Assembly: GCA_938034445.1 (NCBI GenBank)
Contig: CALHLD010000029.1
Coordinates: 1-64,000, forward strand
Direction: 5' to 3'
DNA: 64,000 bases
DNA from: an uncultured archaeon
GTDB taxonomy: Archaea > Thermoproteota > Nitrososphaeria > JACIWG01
Part shown: positions 25,329 to 33,702 of the stretch, piece by piece
Layout of the letters: the number at the start of each line of letters is the position of its first letter
Numbering within the stretch: the stretch's first letter is position 1
Made by a program: the position numbers and the translations under genes
Notes under the pieces: generated by a model
Told to the model about the DNA's origin: nothing
Database searches by the model: none
Seen by the model: the letters and a program-made list of their open reading frames with translations, nothing else

Positions 25329-26030
25329 AAAGAGTTTTCCAAACTTTTCGTTAGCCATAAGTTCCTTTGATGGGCCATAATAGTTTACTCTACCTGAAAC
25401 TAGAAGGTATGCCATGTCACTTTCTTCTAGTGCCCTTCTAACATTTTGTTCCACTAAAACTACAGTAATTCCATAGCTTTTATTCAATTCCTTTATCTTC
25501 TCGAATATTTGGTTCGCTATCTTTGGTGCAAGATGGGCTGTTGGCTCGTCAAACATCATAAGAGACGGCTGCCTCATGAGAGCCATCGCCATTACGAGGA
25601 TTTGACGTTCCCCTCCACTTAATGTGTAAACTTTTCTATCCATATAATCCTTTAGTACTGGAAAGACTTCCTCAACATACCTTATCCTTTCCTCAATCTC
25701 ATTTTTTTCAAGAATATATCCTGACATCATCAAATTTTCTCTGACATTCAAGTTTAAGTACACACTGTCCACTTGAGGTAAGTATGCTACTCCTAATCTT
25801 GCAACCTTATATGGTTCCATTCCCGTGATATCTTTTTCCTTAAACTTTATTGAACCACTGTAGACTGTTGTCAGTCCAAAGACTGTCTTCAAAACTGTAG
25901 ACTTCCCACTACCATTTGGGCCAAGTATTGCACATATTGTGCCATCTTCAATATTTAATGATACGTCAAAAAGTATATGAGATTTACCGTATCCTGCATT
26001 CAAGTTGTTAACTTCAAGTATGTTTGCCAA
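25317..26030 (-). CDS. ABC importer ATPase, LivF type, on the opposite strand
   Basis: A 237-residue ATPase that should pair with the LivG-type ATPase. Walker A is GPNGSGKST, the signature is LSGGERQILVMA, Walker B is 'SLMMFDEPTAHLAP', and the switch His is replaced by Gln in 'VLVEQNVRRAL', as is normal for LivF. The TTG start is the only candidate near the family N-terminus. Unusually it is convergent with the other four importer genes, overlapping the LivM end by 12 bases, so it must be made from a separate transcript. Whether it serves only this importer is inference from proximity. Confidence 0.88.
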   Translation of the reverse strand: MANILEVNNLNAGYGKSHILFDVSLNIEDGTICAILGPNGSGKSTVLKTVFGLTTVYSGSIKFKEKDITGMEPYKVARLGVAYLPQVDSVYLNLNVRENLMMSGYILEKNEIEERIRYVEEVFPVLKDYMDRKVYTLSGGERQILVMAMALMRQPSLMMFDEPTAHLAPKIANQIFEKIKELNKSYGITVVLVEQNVRRALEESDMAYLLVSGRVNYYGPSKELMANEKFGKLFLGL

Positions 26031-26079
26031 TCTTCCACGGAAAATATTTTTATAAGAAGCTAATTAAAATTTTCTCTAC

Positions 26080-27048
26080 TCATATTGCAAGCTTTTCCGC
26101 CAGATTAAGCATATAAATTTCTCTTTCACCAATGACTCTCTTTTTTCCTGAAAGTTCACTTTCCCTGATTCTATTATCTATTATGCCCACCATAACATTC
26201 TTTTTTCCATCAAATATCATTTCAACAGCTTTGGCGCCGAATAGGTTTGCAAGTATTCTCGAACGTAGGGTAGGTGTTCCTCCACGTTGTATATAGCCTA
26301 TTGAAGAGAACCTGACTTCAGCGTCTATCCTTTTCTTTAGAATGTTAACTAATGTTAGGCCGTCGATTGCACCTTCTGCTAGAACAGCGATCATCGAAGT
26401 TTTTCCTAAAGACTTCATTACCCTATATTTTTCTATTAGATTATCTACGTTGGGCTGCCTTTCTGGTATGAGAATGAATTCGGAGCCCGATGCTAAGCCT
26501 ACAGCTATTGCCAGGAAACCGCTCCCCCTACCCATAACTTCTACAATAAAAAATCTTTCGTGAGAGGTTGCTGTATCCCTTATCTTGTCTATAGCATCTA
26601 AAGCTGTGTTGACTGCAGTATCGAATCCTATGGTCTCCTCAGTTCCACCTATATCATTGTCTATTGAAGCCGGGATTCCAATAGAGTGTACTCCAGATTT
26701 TCTAGATATTTCTTTGGCTGCACGAAATGTCCCATCTCCCCCTATAACTATTAGATAATCTAGTGAAAGCTCATTTAAGTTTCTTGCAGCCTTCTCTAAA
26801 CCTTCCTCTGTACGAATTTCCTCACATCTTGCCGTCTTTAATATTGTTCCACCCAAGTTTATGATCCCACTAACACTTCTTGAAGTGAGTGTTTCAAAAT
26901 CTTTTTCAATTAAACCCTTATACCCTCTTCTAATGCCTACAACTTTGTTTTCTCCGGCTGAAAGGTTTCTTACACAGGCTCTTATTGCTGCATTCATTCC
27001 TGGTGCATCCCCTCCTGCCGTAACTATGCCCACCGTAAGCCTCCCCAT
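26080..27048 (-). CDS. pfkA: 6-phosphofructokinase, PfkA family, ATP-type
   Basis: Phosphorylates fructose 6-phosphate in glycolysis. The 322 residues match bacterial ATP-PFK length. Visible are GGDAPGMNAAIR, the nucleotide loop GGDGTFRAA, the catalytic 'PASIDNDIGGTEETIGFDTA', 'MGRGSGFLA' and 'RGGTPTLRSR'. The residues equal to Gly104 and Gly124 of the E. coli enzyme are Gly and Ala, not the Asp and Lys of typical pyrophosphate-dependent enzymes, so ATP is the likely phosphoryl donor. PfkA is uncommon in archaea, which mostly use ADP-dependent or PfkB-type enzymes. A GAGGTG ribosome site lies 8 nt before the ATG. It follows the tRNA-binding-domain gene by 23 bases. Confidence 0.93.
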   Translation of the reverse strand: MGRLTVGIVTAGGDAPGMNAAIRACVRNLSAGENKVVGIRRGYKGLIEKDFETLTSRSVSGIINLGGTILKTARCEEIRTEEGLEKAARNLNELSLDYLIVIGGDGTFRAAKEISRKSGVHSIGIPASIDNDIGGTEETIGFDTAVNTALDAIDKIRDTATSHERFFIVEVMGRGSGFLAIAVGLASGSEFILIPERQPNVDNLIEKYRVMKSLGKTSMIAVLAEGAIDGLTLVNILKKRIDAEVRFSSIGYIQRGGTPTLRSRILANLFGAKAVEMIFDGKKNVMVGIIDNRIRESELSGKKRVIGEREIYMLNLAEKLAI

Positions 27049-27071
27049 TTTTTTTCACCTCAAAGAATTTT

Positions 27072-27401
27072 TTAGTAGAAGCGTGAACCTATAGGCGCAT
27101 CTTCAACTGAAACTAAATATGTTTTCTTGTTTTCGTCTTCAGCTAAAAGAAGCATACCTTTACTCTCTATTCCAAAAACCTTTTTAGGTTTAAGATTTAG
27201 TACAAAAACCATTTTTTTCCCTTTAAACTCTGAAGGTGTATGCTGGTCAGCGACGCCTGTCACAATTGTCCTCTTCTCTTTTCCAAAGTCTACTGTAAGT
27301 TTTATAAGTTTTTGTGAGCCCTGTACCTTTTCAGCTTCCACAATCTGGCCGACTCTTATGTCAAATTTCCAGAATTCTTCAACTGAATATTCTTGACTCA
27401 T
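27072..27401 (-). CDS. tRNA-binding (tRBD/EMAP-II-like) domain protein
   Basis: A 109-residue stand-alone tRNA-binding OB-fold domain, the equivalent of the C-terminal domain of methionyl-tRNA synthetase or of CsaA. Signatures are 'FDIRVGQIVEAEKVQGSQKLIKLTVDFG', 'RTIVTGVADQHTP', 'KKMVFVLNLKPKKVFGIESKGMLL' and the end 'PIGSRFY'. In many archaea this module is encoded apart from MetRS and binds it or tRNA directly. It shares strand and near-adjacency with pfkA, but no functional tie is known. Confidence 0.9.
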   Translation of the reverse strand: MSQEYSVEEFWKFDIRVGQIVEAEKVQGSQKLIKLTVDFGKEKRTIVTGVADQHTPSEFKGKKMVFVLNLKPKKVFGIESKGMLLLAEDENKKTYLVSVEDAPIGSRFY

Positions 27402-27662
27402 ATGGATAGGACTGTATTTTTTGGTTAAAAAGTATTTTGTTATATCAACATTTTACAAGTTCTTGTTAAAAAGGATTAAATATGTGCTTTTAAAATTGCG
27501 TAAACGAGGGAAATTGGTTTTTTCTGGAATCTCTTTTTATAGGCTTCCGTATAATCTTTTTAATTTAAAGTTTAGGCTTTTATTTTCATACTTAAGTAAA
27601 TTATTCTCATGTTTTTGTCTAAACTTTTGTATCCGCTCTTTTTCCAAAGTATGATGGTGTTT
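27402..27662. other. AT-rich intergenic region between divergent genes
   Basis: About 260 bases lie between the start of the tRNA-binding-domain gene (minus strand) and the BMP-type importer ATPase (plus strand). The sequence is rich in T-runs and A-runs and must hold both promoters; AT-rich stretches near 27476-27482 and 27595-27601 are possible TATA elements. A 77-codon open frame in it is Phe/Leu/Lys-rich and I do not regard it as a gene. No RNA gene is seen. Confidence 0.4.
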
Positions 27663-27676
27663 GAGGTGTTGTTGTG

Positions 27677-29203
27677 ATGGATGAAAATGTTCTAGAGATG
27701 GTGGATATAGTTAAAGTTTTCCCCGGTGTTATCGCTAATGATAGAGTAAACTTTTCTTTGAAGGCTGGCGAAATTCATGCTCTTTTAGGTGAAAATGGCG
27801 CTGGTAAAACTACTTTGATGAACATTCTATACGGAATTTATAGGATGGACAGTGGTGTTATCAAAGTTGATGGTAGGAAAGTTACTATTCGTTCTCCACG
27901 TGATGCGATAAAGCTTGGAATTGGCATGGTTCACCAAAATTTTAAACTTATTCCAGCCCATACTGTTGTAGAAAATGTGATTTTAGGTTCTGAAAAGAAT
28001 GGTTTTATTCTTGATCTGAAAAAATCTGGTGAAGAAATTAAAAATTTGGCGTCATCTTTCGGTCTCAAAGTTGACCCATTTTCTGAGGTTTGGAAACTTT
28101 CTATGGGTGAAAGGCAGAGGGTTGAAATTCTAAAGCTTCTATACAAGAATGTTCGTATCATGATACTTGACGAACCTACTGCTGTTTTAACTCCACAAGA
28201 GAAGAGGGAACTTTTTTCTTCTTTAAGGGAAATGTCTTCTAAGGGTAAGAGTATAATATTTATTACACATAAGCTTGATGAAGTTTTAGAAATTAGTGAT
28301 AGAGTAACTGTTTTGAGAAGGGGTAAGAATGTTGCAACAAAGGTTACGAAAGAAACAAATAAGATTGAATTGGCTAATTTGATGATCGGTAGGCCGATTA
28401 TTTTCGAATATTCTAAAAATCCGCAAAAATTGTCTGGTTTAGTTTTGAAGGTTGAAAATGTTCGAGTTTTGGATGAGGAAGGAAATGTTAGGCTTAAGGG
28501 TGTAAGCTTTAGTTTGAATGGTGGTGAAATTGTTGGTGTCGCAGGTATTGCTGGAAATGGGCAGAAGGAGTTGGCTGAAGCTATAACGGGGTTAAAGCGT
28601 GTCTCAAGTGGTAAAATTTTTGTTCGAGGCAAGGATTTGACGAACGCTTCTCCTAAAAAGTTTTTTGATAACGGTGTCCTTTTTATTCCAGAAGAGAGGC
28701 TTGGTGTTGGTACTGCTCCTAATCTTTCTATTGCAGAAAACCTTATTCTTAAAAGTTATGATAATAAGCTTTTTTCTGGCCCAGTTTTTTTAAACTTTGA
28801 TGCTATTCAAAAGTTTGCTGAAAAGCTTGTTAAAGATTTTGAAATATTATGTTCTTCTGTTAATGTTCCTGTAAAATTTCTTTCTGGTGGAAATCTGCAA
28901 AAGGTTGTTTTGGCTAGAGAATTAGGTAACATAATAAATAATGCTGGTGGTAATGTTATTGTTGCAATGTATCCTACACGTGGTCTTGATGTTGGTGCGA
29001 CCGAATATGTTAGAAAGCTTTTTTTAAAGATGAGAGATGAAGGTAATGCGATAATCTTTTTCTCTGAAGATTTGGAGGAAATTCTTTCAATATCTGACAG
29101 AGTTTTTGTAATGTTTGATGGAAGAATTGTGGGCGAAATTGATTCAAGTGAGGCTGATGTTGAAAAGATTGGGTTAATGATGGCTGGATCTGTTGCATCG
29201 TAG
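27677..29203 (+). CDS. BMP/nucleoside-type ABC importer ATPase (double domain)
   Basis: A 508-residue fused ATPase with two nucleotide-binding domains, as in sugar and nucleoside importers (RbsA/YufO type). The first domain has GENGAGKTT, 'LSMGERQRVEI' and 'MILDEPTAVLTP'; the second has a degenerate Walker A ('GIAGNGQKE') and 'LSGGNLQKVVLAREL', which is normal for this family. A GAGGTG box lies 8 nt ahead of the ATG at 27677 (the preceding GTG is the alternative start). It heads a four-gene operon with two permeases and a binding protein. Confidence 0.92.
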   Translation: MDENVLEMVDIVKVFPGVIANDRVNFSLKAGEIHALLGENGAGKTTLMNILYGIYRMDSGVIKVDGRKVTIRSPRDAIKLGIGMVHQNFKLIPAHTVVENVILGSEKNGFILDLKKSGEEIKNLASSFGLKVDPFSEVWKLSMGERQRVEILKLLYKNVRIMILDEPTAVLTPQEKRELFSSLREMSSKGKSIIFITHKLDEVLEISDRVTVLRRGKNVATKVTKETNKIELANLMIGRPIIFEYSKNPQKLSGLVLKVENVRVLDEEGNVRLKGVSFSLNGGEIVGVAGIAGNGQKELAEAITGLKRVSSGKIFVRGKDLTNASPKKFFDNGVLFIPEERLGVGTAPNLSIAENLILKSYDNKLFSGPVFLNFDAIQKFAEKLVKDFEILCSSVNVPVKFLSGGNLQKVVLARELGNIINNAGGNVIVAMYPTRGLDVGATEYVRKLFLKMRDEGNAIIFFSEDLEEILSISDRVFVMFDGRIVGEIDSSEADVEKIGLMMAGSVAS

Positions 29204-29213
29204 GTGATTTTTA

Positions 29214-30278
29214 TTGAACAGAATACAATTTTTTCCCCGTGAAAGGATTTCGGGTCCAATGTCTTTTGCAATAAGTTTAGCTTCCATAATCTTGGCTTTC
29301 ATGATTTCAGGCCTTATATTTGTTTTCTCGAATGTTGATCCAATTTTAGCATACTATAACCTTTTTAAATCATTTACAAACGTAGCATTACTTTCTGAGG
29401 CTATAGTTAGGGCAATACCTATAATGCTTGTTGCTTTAGGTCTTGCTCTAGCGTATAAGGCTAATTTTATTTCTGTCGGTGGTGAAGGCCAAATTTATGT
29501 TGGCGGTATGATTATAACCTTCCTAGTGTTATGGAACACACAGAATAGGTTTTTGCCTGACCCATTTTTTATGCCATTTGCAATCATAATCGTATTTCTA
29601 TCTTCTAGTGTATGGGGTATTATACCTGCTTTTCTTAAAGCAAGGTTTGAAACAAACGAGGTTTTAACTACTCTTATGATGAACTATATTGCACAGATTG
29701 TATCCAATTACCTTGTTATTGGCCCATGGAAGGATCCTAAAGGTTATGGTTTTCCACATTCTCAAGCCTTTCCAGAGTATGCTAGATTTCCTCTGATTCC
29801 TGGAACAACAATAAACTCAAGCATATTTATTGGAATATTTGCGGCTATATTAATCTATATTATTTTGGCTAAGACGAAATTTGGTTTTGAAGTTAAGGTT
29901 GTTGGTGATAGTTATTCTGCAGCAAAGTATGCGGGTATATCTTATACTAAGGTTGTGTGCTTGGTCATGGCTATTAGTGCAGGCTTATCTGGTTTAGCTG
30001 GAATGTCTTTATTAAGTGGCGTAATAGGCAGGTTAAGGCCTGACTTTTCACCAGGATATGGTTATACGGGAATAATTGTTGCATGGTTATGTAATCTGAA
30101 TCCATTTGTTATTGTTTTAGGCTCAATATTTTTTGGGGGACTATTGGTTGGAGGTGAAGTTTTACAAGGTTCAATGGGTTTATCGGTTGGCATAACAGAT
30201 GTTTTTCAAGCACTCTTATTAATCACCACCCTTTCTGGAGAATTTTTTAAAAGATATAGGCTTGTTTGGAGGCGATAA
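29214..30278 (+). CDS. BMP/nucleoside-type importer permease 1 (YufP-like), TTG start
   Basis: A 354-residue integral membrane permease with about nine to ten hydrophobic segments. The conserved 'FISVGGEGQIYVGG', 'ARFETNEVLTTLMMNYIA' and the coupling segment 'EVKVVGDSYSAAKYAGISYTK' match the nucleoside/simple-sugar permease family. TTG is the start; it lies 10 bases after the ATPase stop. The gene continues into the second permease, whose ribosome site is embedded in its last codons. Confidence 0.9.
   Translation: MNRIQFFPRERISGPMSFAISLASIILAFMISGLIFVFSNVDPILAYYNLFKSFTNVALLSEAIVRAIPIMLVALGLALAYKANFISVGGEGQIYVGGMIITFLVLWNTQNRFLPDPFFMPFAIIIVFLSSSVWGIIPAFLKARFETNEVLTTLMMNYIAQIVSNYLVIGPWKDPKGYGFPHSQAFPEYARFPLIPGTTINSSIFIGIFAAILIYIILAKTKFGFEVKVVGDSYSAAKYAGISYTKVVCLVMAISAGLSGLAGMSLLSGVIGRLRPDFSPGYGYTGIIVAWLCNLNPFVIVLGSIFFGGLLVGGEVLQGSMGLSVGITDVFQALLLITTLSGEFFKRYRLVWRR
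30268..30272 (+). promoter_or_regulatory. Shine-Dalgarno GGAGG that fixes the start of permease 2
   Basis: A perfect GGAGG sits inside the last codons of permease 1, 8 nt before the GTG at 30281. This spacing favours the GTG just after the previous stop over the in-frame TTG at 30266, which would put the ribosome site inside the coding region. Confidence 0.75.
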
Positions 30279-30280
30279 AA

Positions 30281-31216
30281 GTGGACCCATTAACAATATT
30301 GACTACAATGTTCATTCTTATGGTCCAGGAAGGTAGTATACTGCTTGTAGCTACTTTAGGTGAAATCTTTACAGAACGTTCTGGAATATTGAATTTAGGT
30401 GTCGAGGGCCTTATATGCTTTGGAGCCTTGTCATCGTTTATTGTATACTATCTTACGGGCAATTGGATTATTGCAACTTTGGCAGCGGCCTCGGCCGGCC
30501 TCATGTTAAGCCTTATACATGCGTTTGTTTCTATAACATTAAAAGCGAACCAGACTGTTAGCGGCCTTGCAATAACAATACTTGGGCTTGGGTTAAGTAG
30601 TTTCATAGGACGACCAATTGCTCTCTCAAGAATTAGGATAGATCCTCTTGAAAGTGTTAGGGTCCCATTACTTTCAGAAATACCTGTCATTGGCCCATCC
30701 TTCTTTAACCAGAATCCACTAGTATACTTCTCATATATTATGGTTATAGTTTTATGGTTCATCTTATATAAGACACGTTTTGGCCTAAACCTAAGGTCTG
30801 TTGGAGAAAATCCTTCTATGGCGGACTCTCTCGGCATAAATGTTTTTCTTACAAGATATGTTGCAACTTCAGTAGGAGGTGCATTGTGTGGTATCTCAGG
30901 TGCTCTGCTGATTCTAGGATATTATCCAAGCTGGTATGATGGTATAACAGCTGGAAGAGGCTGGATAGCTGTAGCTCTAGTAATATTCTCTTCATGGAAT
31001 CCATTGTACGCCTTCTTTGGCGCATACTTTTTTGGTCTAGTTGGAACATTAAACGCTACCTTTCAATCGATAGGCTTTAGAGCAATACCCACAGACTTTT
31101 TTAGAACACTCCCATATCTTTTAACGATACTTGTGCTGATAATATTTTCTTCTACAAGATTTCGTAGGCGTAAAATGCCTGCTTCTCTAGGCAAACCCTA
31201 CACAAGAGAACTTTAA
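30281..31216 (+). CDS. BMP/nucleoside-type importer permease 2 (YufQ-like)
   Basis: A membrane permease of about 311 residues. Conserved features are 'LGEIFTERSGILNLGVEGLICFGA', 'ITLKANQTVSGLAITILGLGLSS', and the coupling segment 'LRSVGENPSMADSLGINVFLTRY'. Together with permease 1 it forms the channel of a nucleoside- or purine-type ABC importer. The GTG start is supported by a GGAGG 8 nt upstream and lies just after the stop of permease 1. The last residues are basic and cytoplasmic. Confidence 0.92.
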   Translation: MDPLTILTTMFILMVQEGSILLVATLGEIFTERSGILNLGVEGLICFGALSSFIVYYLTGNWIIATLAAASAGLMLSLIHAFVSITLKANQTVSGLAITILGLGLSSFIGRPIALSRIRIDPLESVRVPLLSEIPVIGPSFFNQNPLVYFSYIMVIVLWFILYKTRFGLNLRSVGENPSMADSLGINVFLTRYVATSVGGALCGISGALLILGYYPSWYDGITAGRGWIAVALVIFSSWNPLYAFFGAYFFGLVGTLNATFQSIGFRAIPTDFFRTLPYLLTILVLIIFSSTRFRRRKMPASLGKPYTREL

Positions 31217-31274
31217 CATAATCTTGTAAATAAAAGTTAAATAGTGCAATTATTTTTACTATAATGAGTTAAAT

Positions 31275-32540
31275 ATGAGTCTAGAAAAATCTAGAAGAAG
31301 TTTTCTAAGAGATACTGCATTCGCTTTAGGAGGTATTGCAGTTGGTGCAGGATTAGGTTATATCGCCGCTGGAGGTGGACAGGCTCCAACAACCCAAACT
31401 TTTACAAAAACTGTGACGCAAACTACAACTCAGGCTGCAGCTGAAAAAAAGGTTGTAGCAGGGTTTGTTTATGTTGGTCCAGTTTCAGACTACGGTTGGA
31501 CCCACGCTCACGACGCTGGTAGGGCTTACGCAAAAAGTGTTTGCCCATGGCTTGAAACAAAAATAGTTGAAAGTGTGGAGGAGGCTAAGGTTCAGGGTGC
31601 TATAGAAACATTGATAGGTCAAGGTTGTAACATAATCTTCACAACAAGTTTCGGTTTCATGGAAGGCACTGCTGAAGCGGCGCAAAAGCATCCTGACCTA
31701 TACTTTGCACACTGTTCAGGGTACAAGAGTGGTGCTGCTGGGAATGCGCCTCAAAATCTTAGTGCATATTTTGCCGAATTCTATCAACTCTATTACTTGA
31801 ATGGTCTCGCAGCTGGTGCTGTAACAGAAACAGGTGTACTAGGGTATGTGGGTGCTATACCTATTCCTGAAGTTATTAGACACATAAATGCTTTTGTATT
31901 GGGTGCTAGGGAGGCTGCTAAGGCTAGGGGTAAAAATATTAAAGTTTATGTTCAATGGTTAAACGCTTGGTTTGACCCAGAAGGAGCTAATAAAGCTGCA
32001 ACCAGTCTCGTTGAAAATAATAATGCTGATGTTTTAGCTTTTACAGAAGATACTCCAACAGTTTTACAGGTTGCTGAATCCTATCAGAAGAAGGGTAAAA
32101 AGGTTTGGAGTTTCAGCCACTATAGTGATATGAGCAAGGAGGGTCCAAACGCTCATCTTACGGGCCAGATAGTTAATTGGGGTCCAATATACGTTGATTT
32201 TGTCACACAAGTTTATGCAAAAAGTTGGAAGAGTGTCGACATTTGGGCTAGAGTAGGTGACTATATGCCATATAAGTGGGCTAATCTCTCAAATCCGAAG
32301 GTCGAATATGAGGGAGCCGTTTACCTTGCACCCCTAAATCCTGTGATTCCAGAAAATGTTAGAGCCTTGATTGCTTTAAGATGGCAGCAGATGAAGGAAA
32401 TGTTGTTTGAACCCTTTACCGGTCCAATAAAGGATATGGATGGAAATGTTAGATTAAAGGATGGCGAAAGGGCTACACATGACATACTCTGGAATATGGA
32501 CTGGCATGTTGAAGGTGTAGAAACTCCTCTCCCCAAGTAG
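31275..32540 (+). CDS. Tat-exported BMP-family (PnrA-like) substrate-binding protein
   Basis: A 421-residue extracellular receptor of the basic-membrane-protein family. The N-terminus carries SRRSFLR and a hydrophobic stretch, a twin-arginine signal, then a Thr/Gln-rich linker (about residues 37-57) like those that tether archaeal binding proteins above the membrane. The mature domain begins 'VVAGFVYVGPVSDYGWTHAHDAGR', typical of BMP/Med-like purine or nucleoside binders. It closes the importer operon. Bacterial homologues bind purine nucleosides or bases; the ligand here is inferred. Confidence 0.88.
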   Translation: MSLEKSRRSFLRDTAFALGGIAVGAGLGYIAAGGGQAPTTQTFTKTVTQTTTQAAAEKKVVAGFVYVGPVSDYGWTHAHDAGRAYAKSVCPWLETKIVESVEEAKVQGAIETLIGQGCNIIFTTSFGFMEGTAEAAQKHPDLYFAHCSGYKSGAAGNAPQNLSAYFAEFYQLYYLNGLAAGAVTETGVLGYVGAIPIPEVIRHINAFVLGAREAAKARGKNIKVYVQWLNAWFDPEGANKAATSLVENNNADVLAFTEDTPTVLQVAESYQKKGKKVWSFSHYSDMSKEGPNAHLTGQIVNWGPIYVDFVTQVYAKSWKSVDIWARVGDYMPYKWANLSNPKVEYEGAVYLAPLNPVIPENVRALIALRWQQMKEMLFEPFTGPIKDMDGNVRLKDGERATHDILWNMDWHVEGVETPLPK

Positions 32541-32613
32541 TCGCAACCAAAATCATTTCTAACTCCAATTTTTTTATATAAGTTTAAATGTATTATGTAA
32601 TGCAAAGGGTTTG

Positions 32614-33696
32614 ATGGAGAGGAGGGAAGATTTTCTTTCTGGTAAGAGGATTAGGGCTGTTAAGCCAAAAACCTTTTCTAATATACTGGATATTATAGAA
32701 GGTTTCGACCTTTCTGGAGCATATAATGCTGGTAGACTTGCTGAAGCATGTATAGTTTATGAGAAGATGGTTAGGGCTGGTTCAACTATTACGGTAACAC
32801 TTGCTGGAGCCTTCACACCGACAGGCTTAGGAAGCTACATTATTAATGCAATAGAAAGGGGTCTTATTGACATGGTTATTTCAACTGGCGCAAACCTTTA
32901 TCATGACATGCATTTTGCTTTAAACCTTCCACTTTATCAAGGTTCTCCTAGTGTTGATGATGAAAAGCTTTTGAAGCATGGTATTGTTAGAATATACGAT
33001 ATCTTTATTCCTGATGAGACTCTTTTTGAAACAGATAAGGTTGTTCAAAAAATTGTTTATGAAATTAGCGAAAAAGTTAATACACCACTTTCAACTTCAG
33101 ACTTCCACTATCTTCTTGGAAGGTGGCTTCTTGAAAATGCTCCGAATCCTGAAGAATCGATTCTCGCTACAGCAGCAAAATATAATGTGCCCATCTACAC
33201 TCCTTCGCCAGGTGACTCGAGTATTGGAATGAATGTTGCAAAGGCAAAAATTGATGGGCAGGGTGTACTTATTGACCCTGACCTTGATGTTCTTGAGACT
33301 GCGGCAATAGTGTACTGTAGTGGAAGTAATGGTGTTATTGTTTTGGGTGGCGGTTCTCCTAAAAACTTTTACTTTCAAACACAGCCTATGCTTGATCAAA
33401 TACTTGGTATTGGTAGAGGCGGCCATGATTATGTTATACAACTTACTGTTGATGTTCCACAGTATGGTGGCTTATCTGGCGCTACCTTACAGGAGGCTGT
33501 ATCTTGGGGCAAGATTAGGCCACGGGAGGATGTGAATAAGGTTACCGTCTACATGGATATTACTGTTTCAGCACCATTACTGTTCTCTTATATGTTCTCC
33601 AAAAACTATGTGTGTTCGCACAAAAACATTTATTTGAAAAGAAAAGATTTTCTAGAAAACTTAAAAGAAGCCTGCGATCGTAAAAAAATAAGGTAA
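32614..33696 (+). CDS. dys: Deoxyhypusine synthase
   Basis: Transfers the aminobutyl group of spermidine to a lysine of translation factor aIF5A, the first step of hypusine formation. The 360 residues show the NAD-binding 'TLAGAFTPTGLG', 'ISTGANLYHDMHFAL', 'YTPSPGDSSIGMN', 'VLGGGSPKNF' and the catalytic lysine in 'SWGKIRP' (near residue 300), so this is an active-type family member rather than a lysine-less paralogue. ATG 32614 is preferred to the TTG one codon earlier. It begins 73 bases after the binding-protein gene, behind an AT-rich TTTTTATATAAG box, and is followed within 6 bases by an MFS gene. Confidence 0.94.
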   Translation: MERREDFLSGKRIRAVKPKTFSNILDIIEGFDLSGAYNAGRLAEACIVYEKMVRAGSTITVTLAGAFTPTGLGSYIINAIERGLIDMVISTGANLYHDMHFALNLPLYQGSPSVDDEKLLKHGIVRIYDIFIPDETLFETDKVVQKIVYEISEKVNTPLSTSDFHYLLGRWLLENAPNPEESILATAAKYNVPIYTPSPGDSSIGMNVAKAKIDGQGVLIDPDLDVLETAAIVYCSGSNGVIVLGGGSPKNFYFQTQPMLDQILGIGRGGHDYVIQLTVDVPQYGGLSGATLQEAVSWGKIRPREDVNKVTVYMDITVSAPLLFSYMFSKNYVCSHKNIYLKRKDFLENLKEACDRKKIR

Positions 33697-33702
33697 TTTG
33701 AT

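Noticed and set aside
27421-27654. 77-codon frame in the gap before the BMP-type importer
   Set aside because: Low-complexity Phe/Leu/Lys content typical of translated AT-rich DNA, no ribosome site, and it occupies the promoter region of two divergent genes.
27931-28632. 233-codon open frame antisense to the double ABC ATPase
   Set aside because: Ser/Thr/Leu/Phe-rich with no domain, while the sense strand carries intact Walker and signature motifs.
32614-33696. Lysine-less deoxyhypusine-synthase paralogue (another function)
   Set aside because: The catalytic lysine in SWGKIRP is present, so the ordinary function is preferred.
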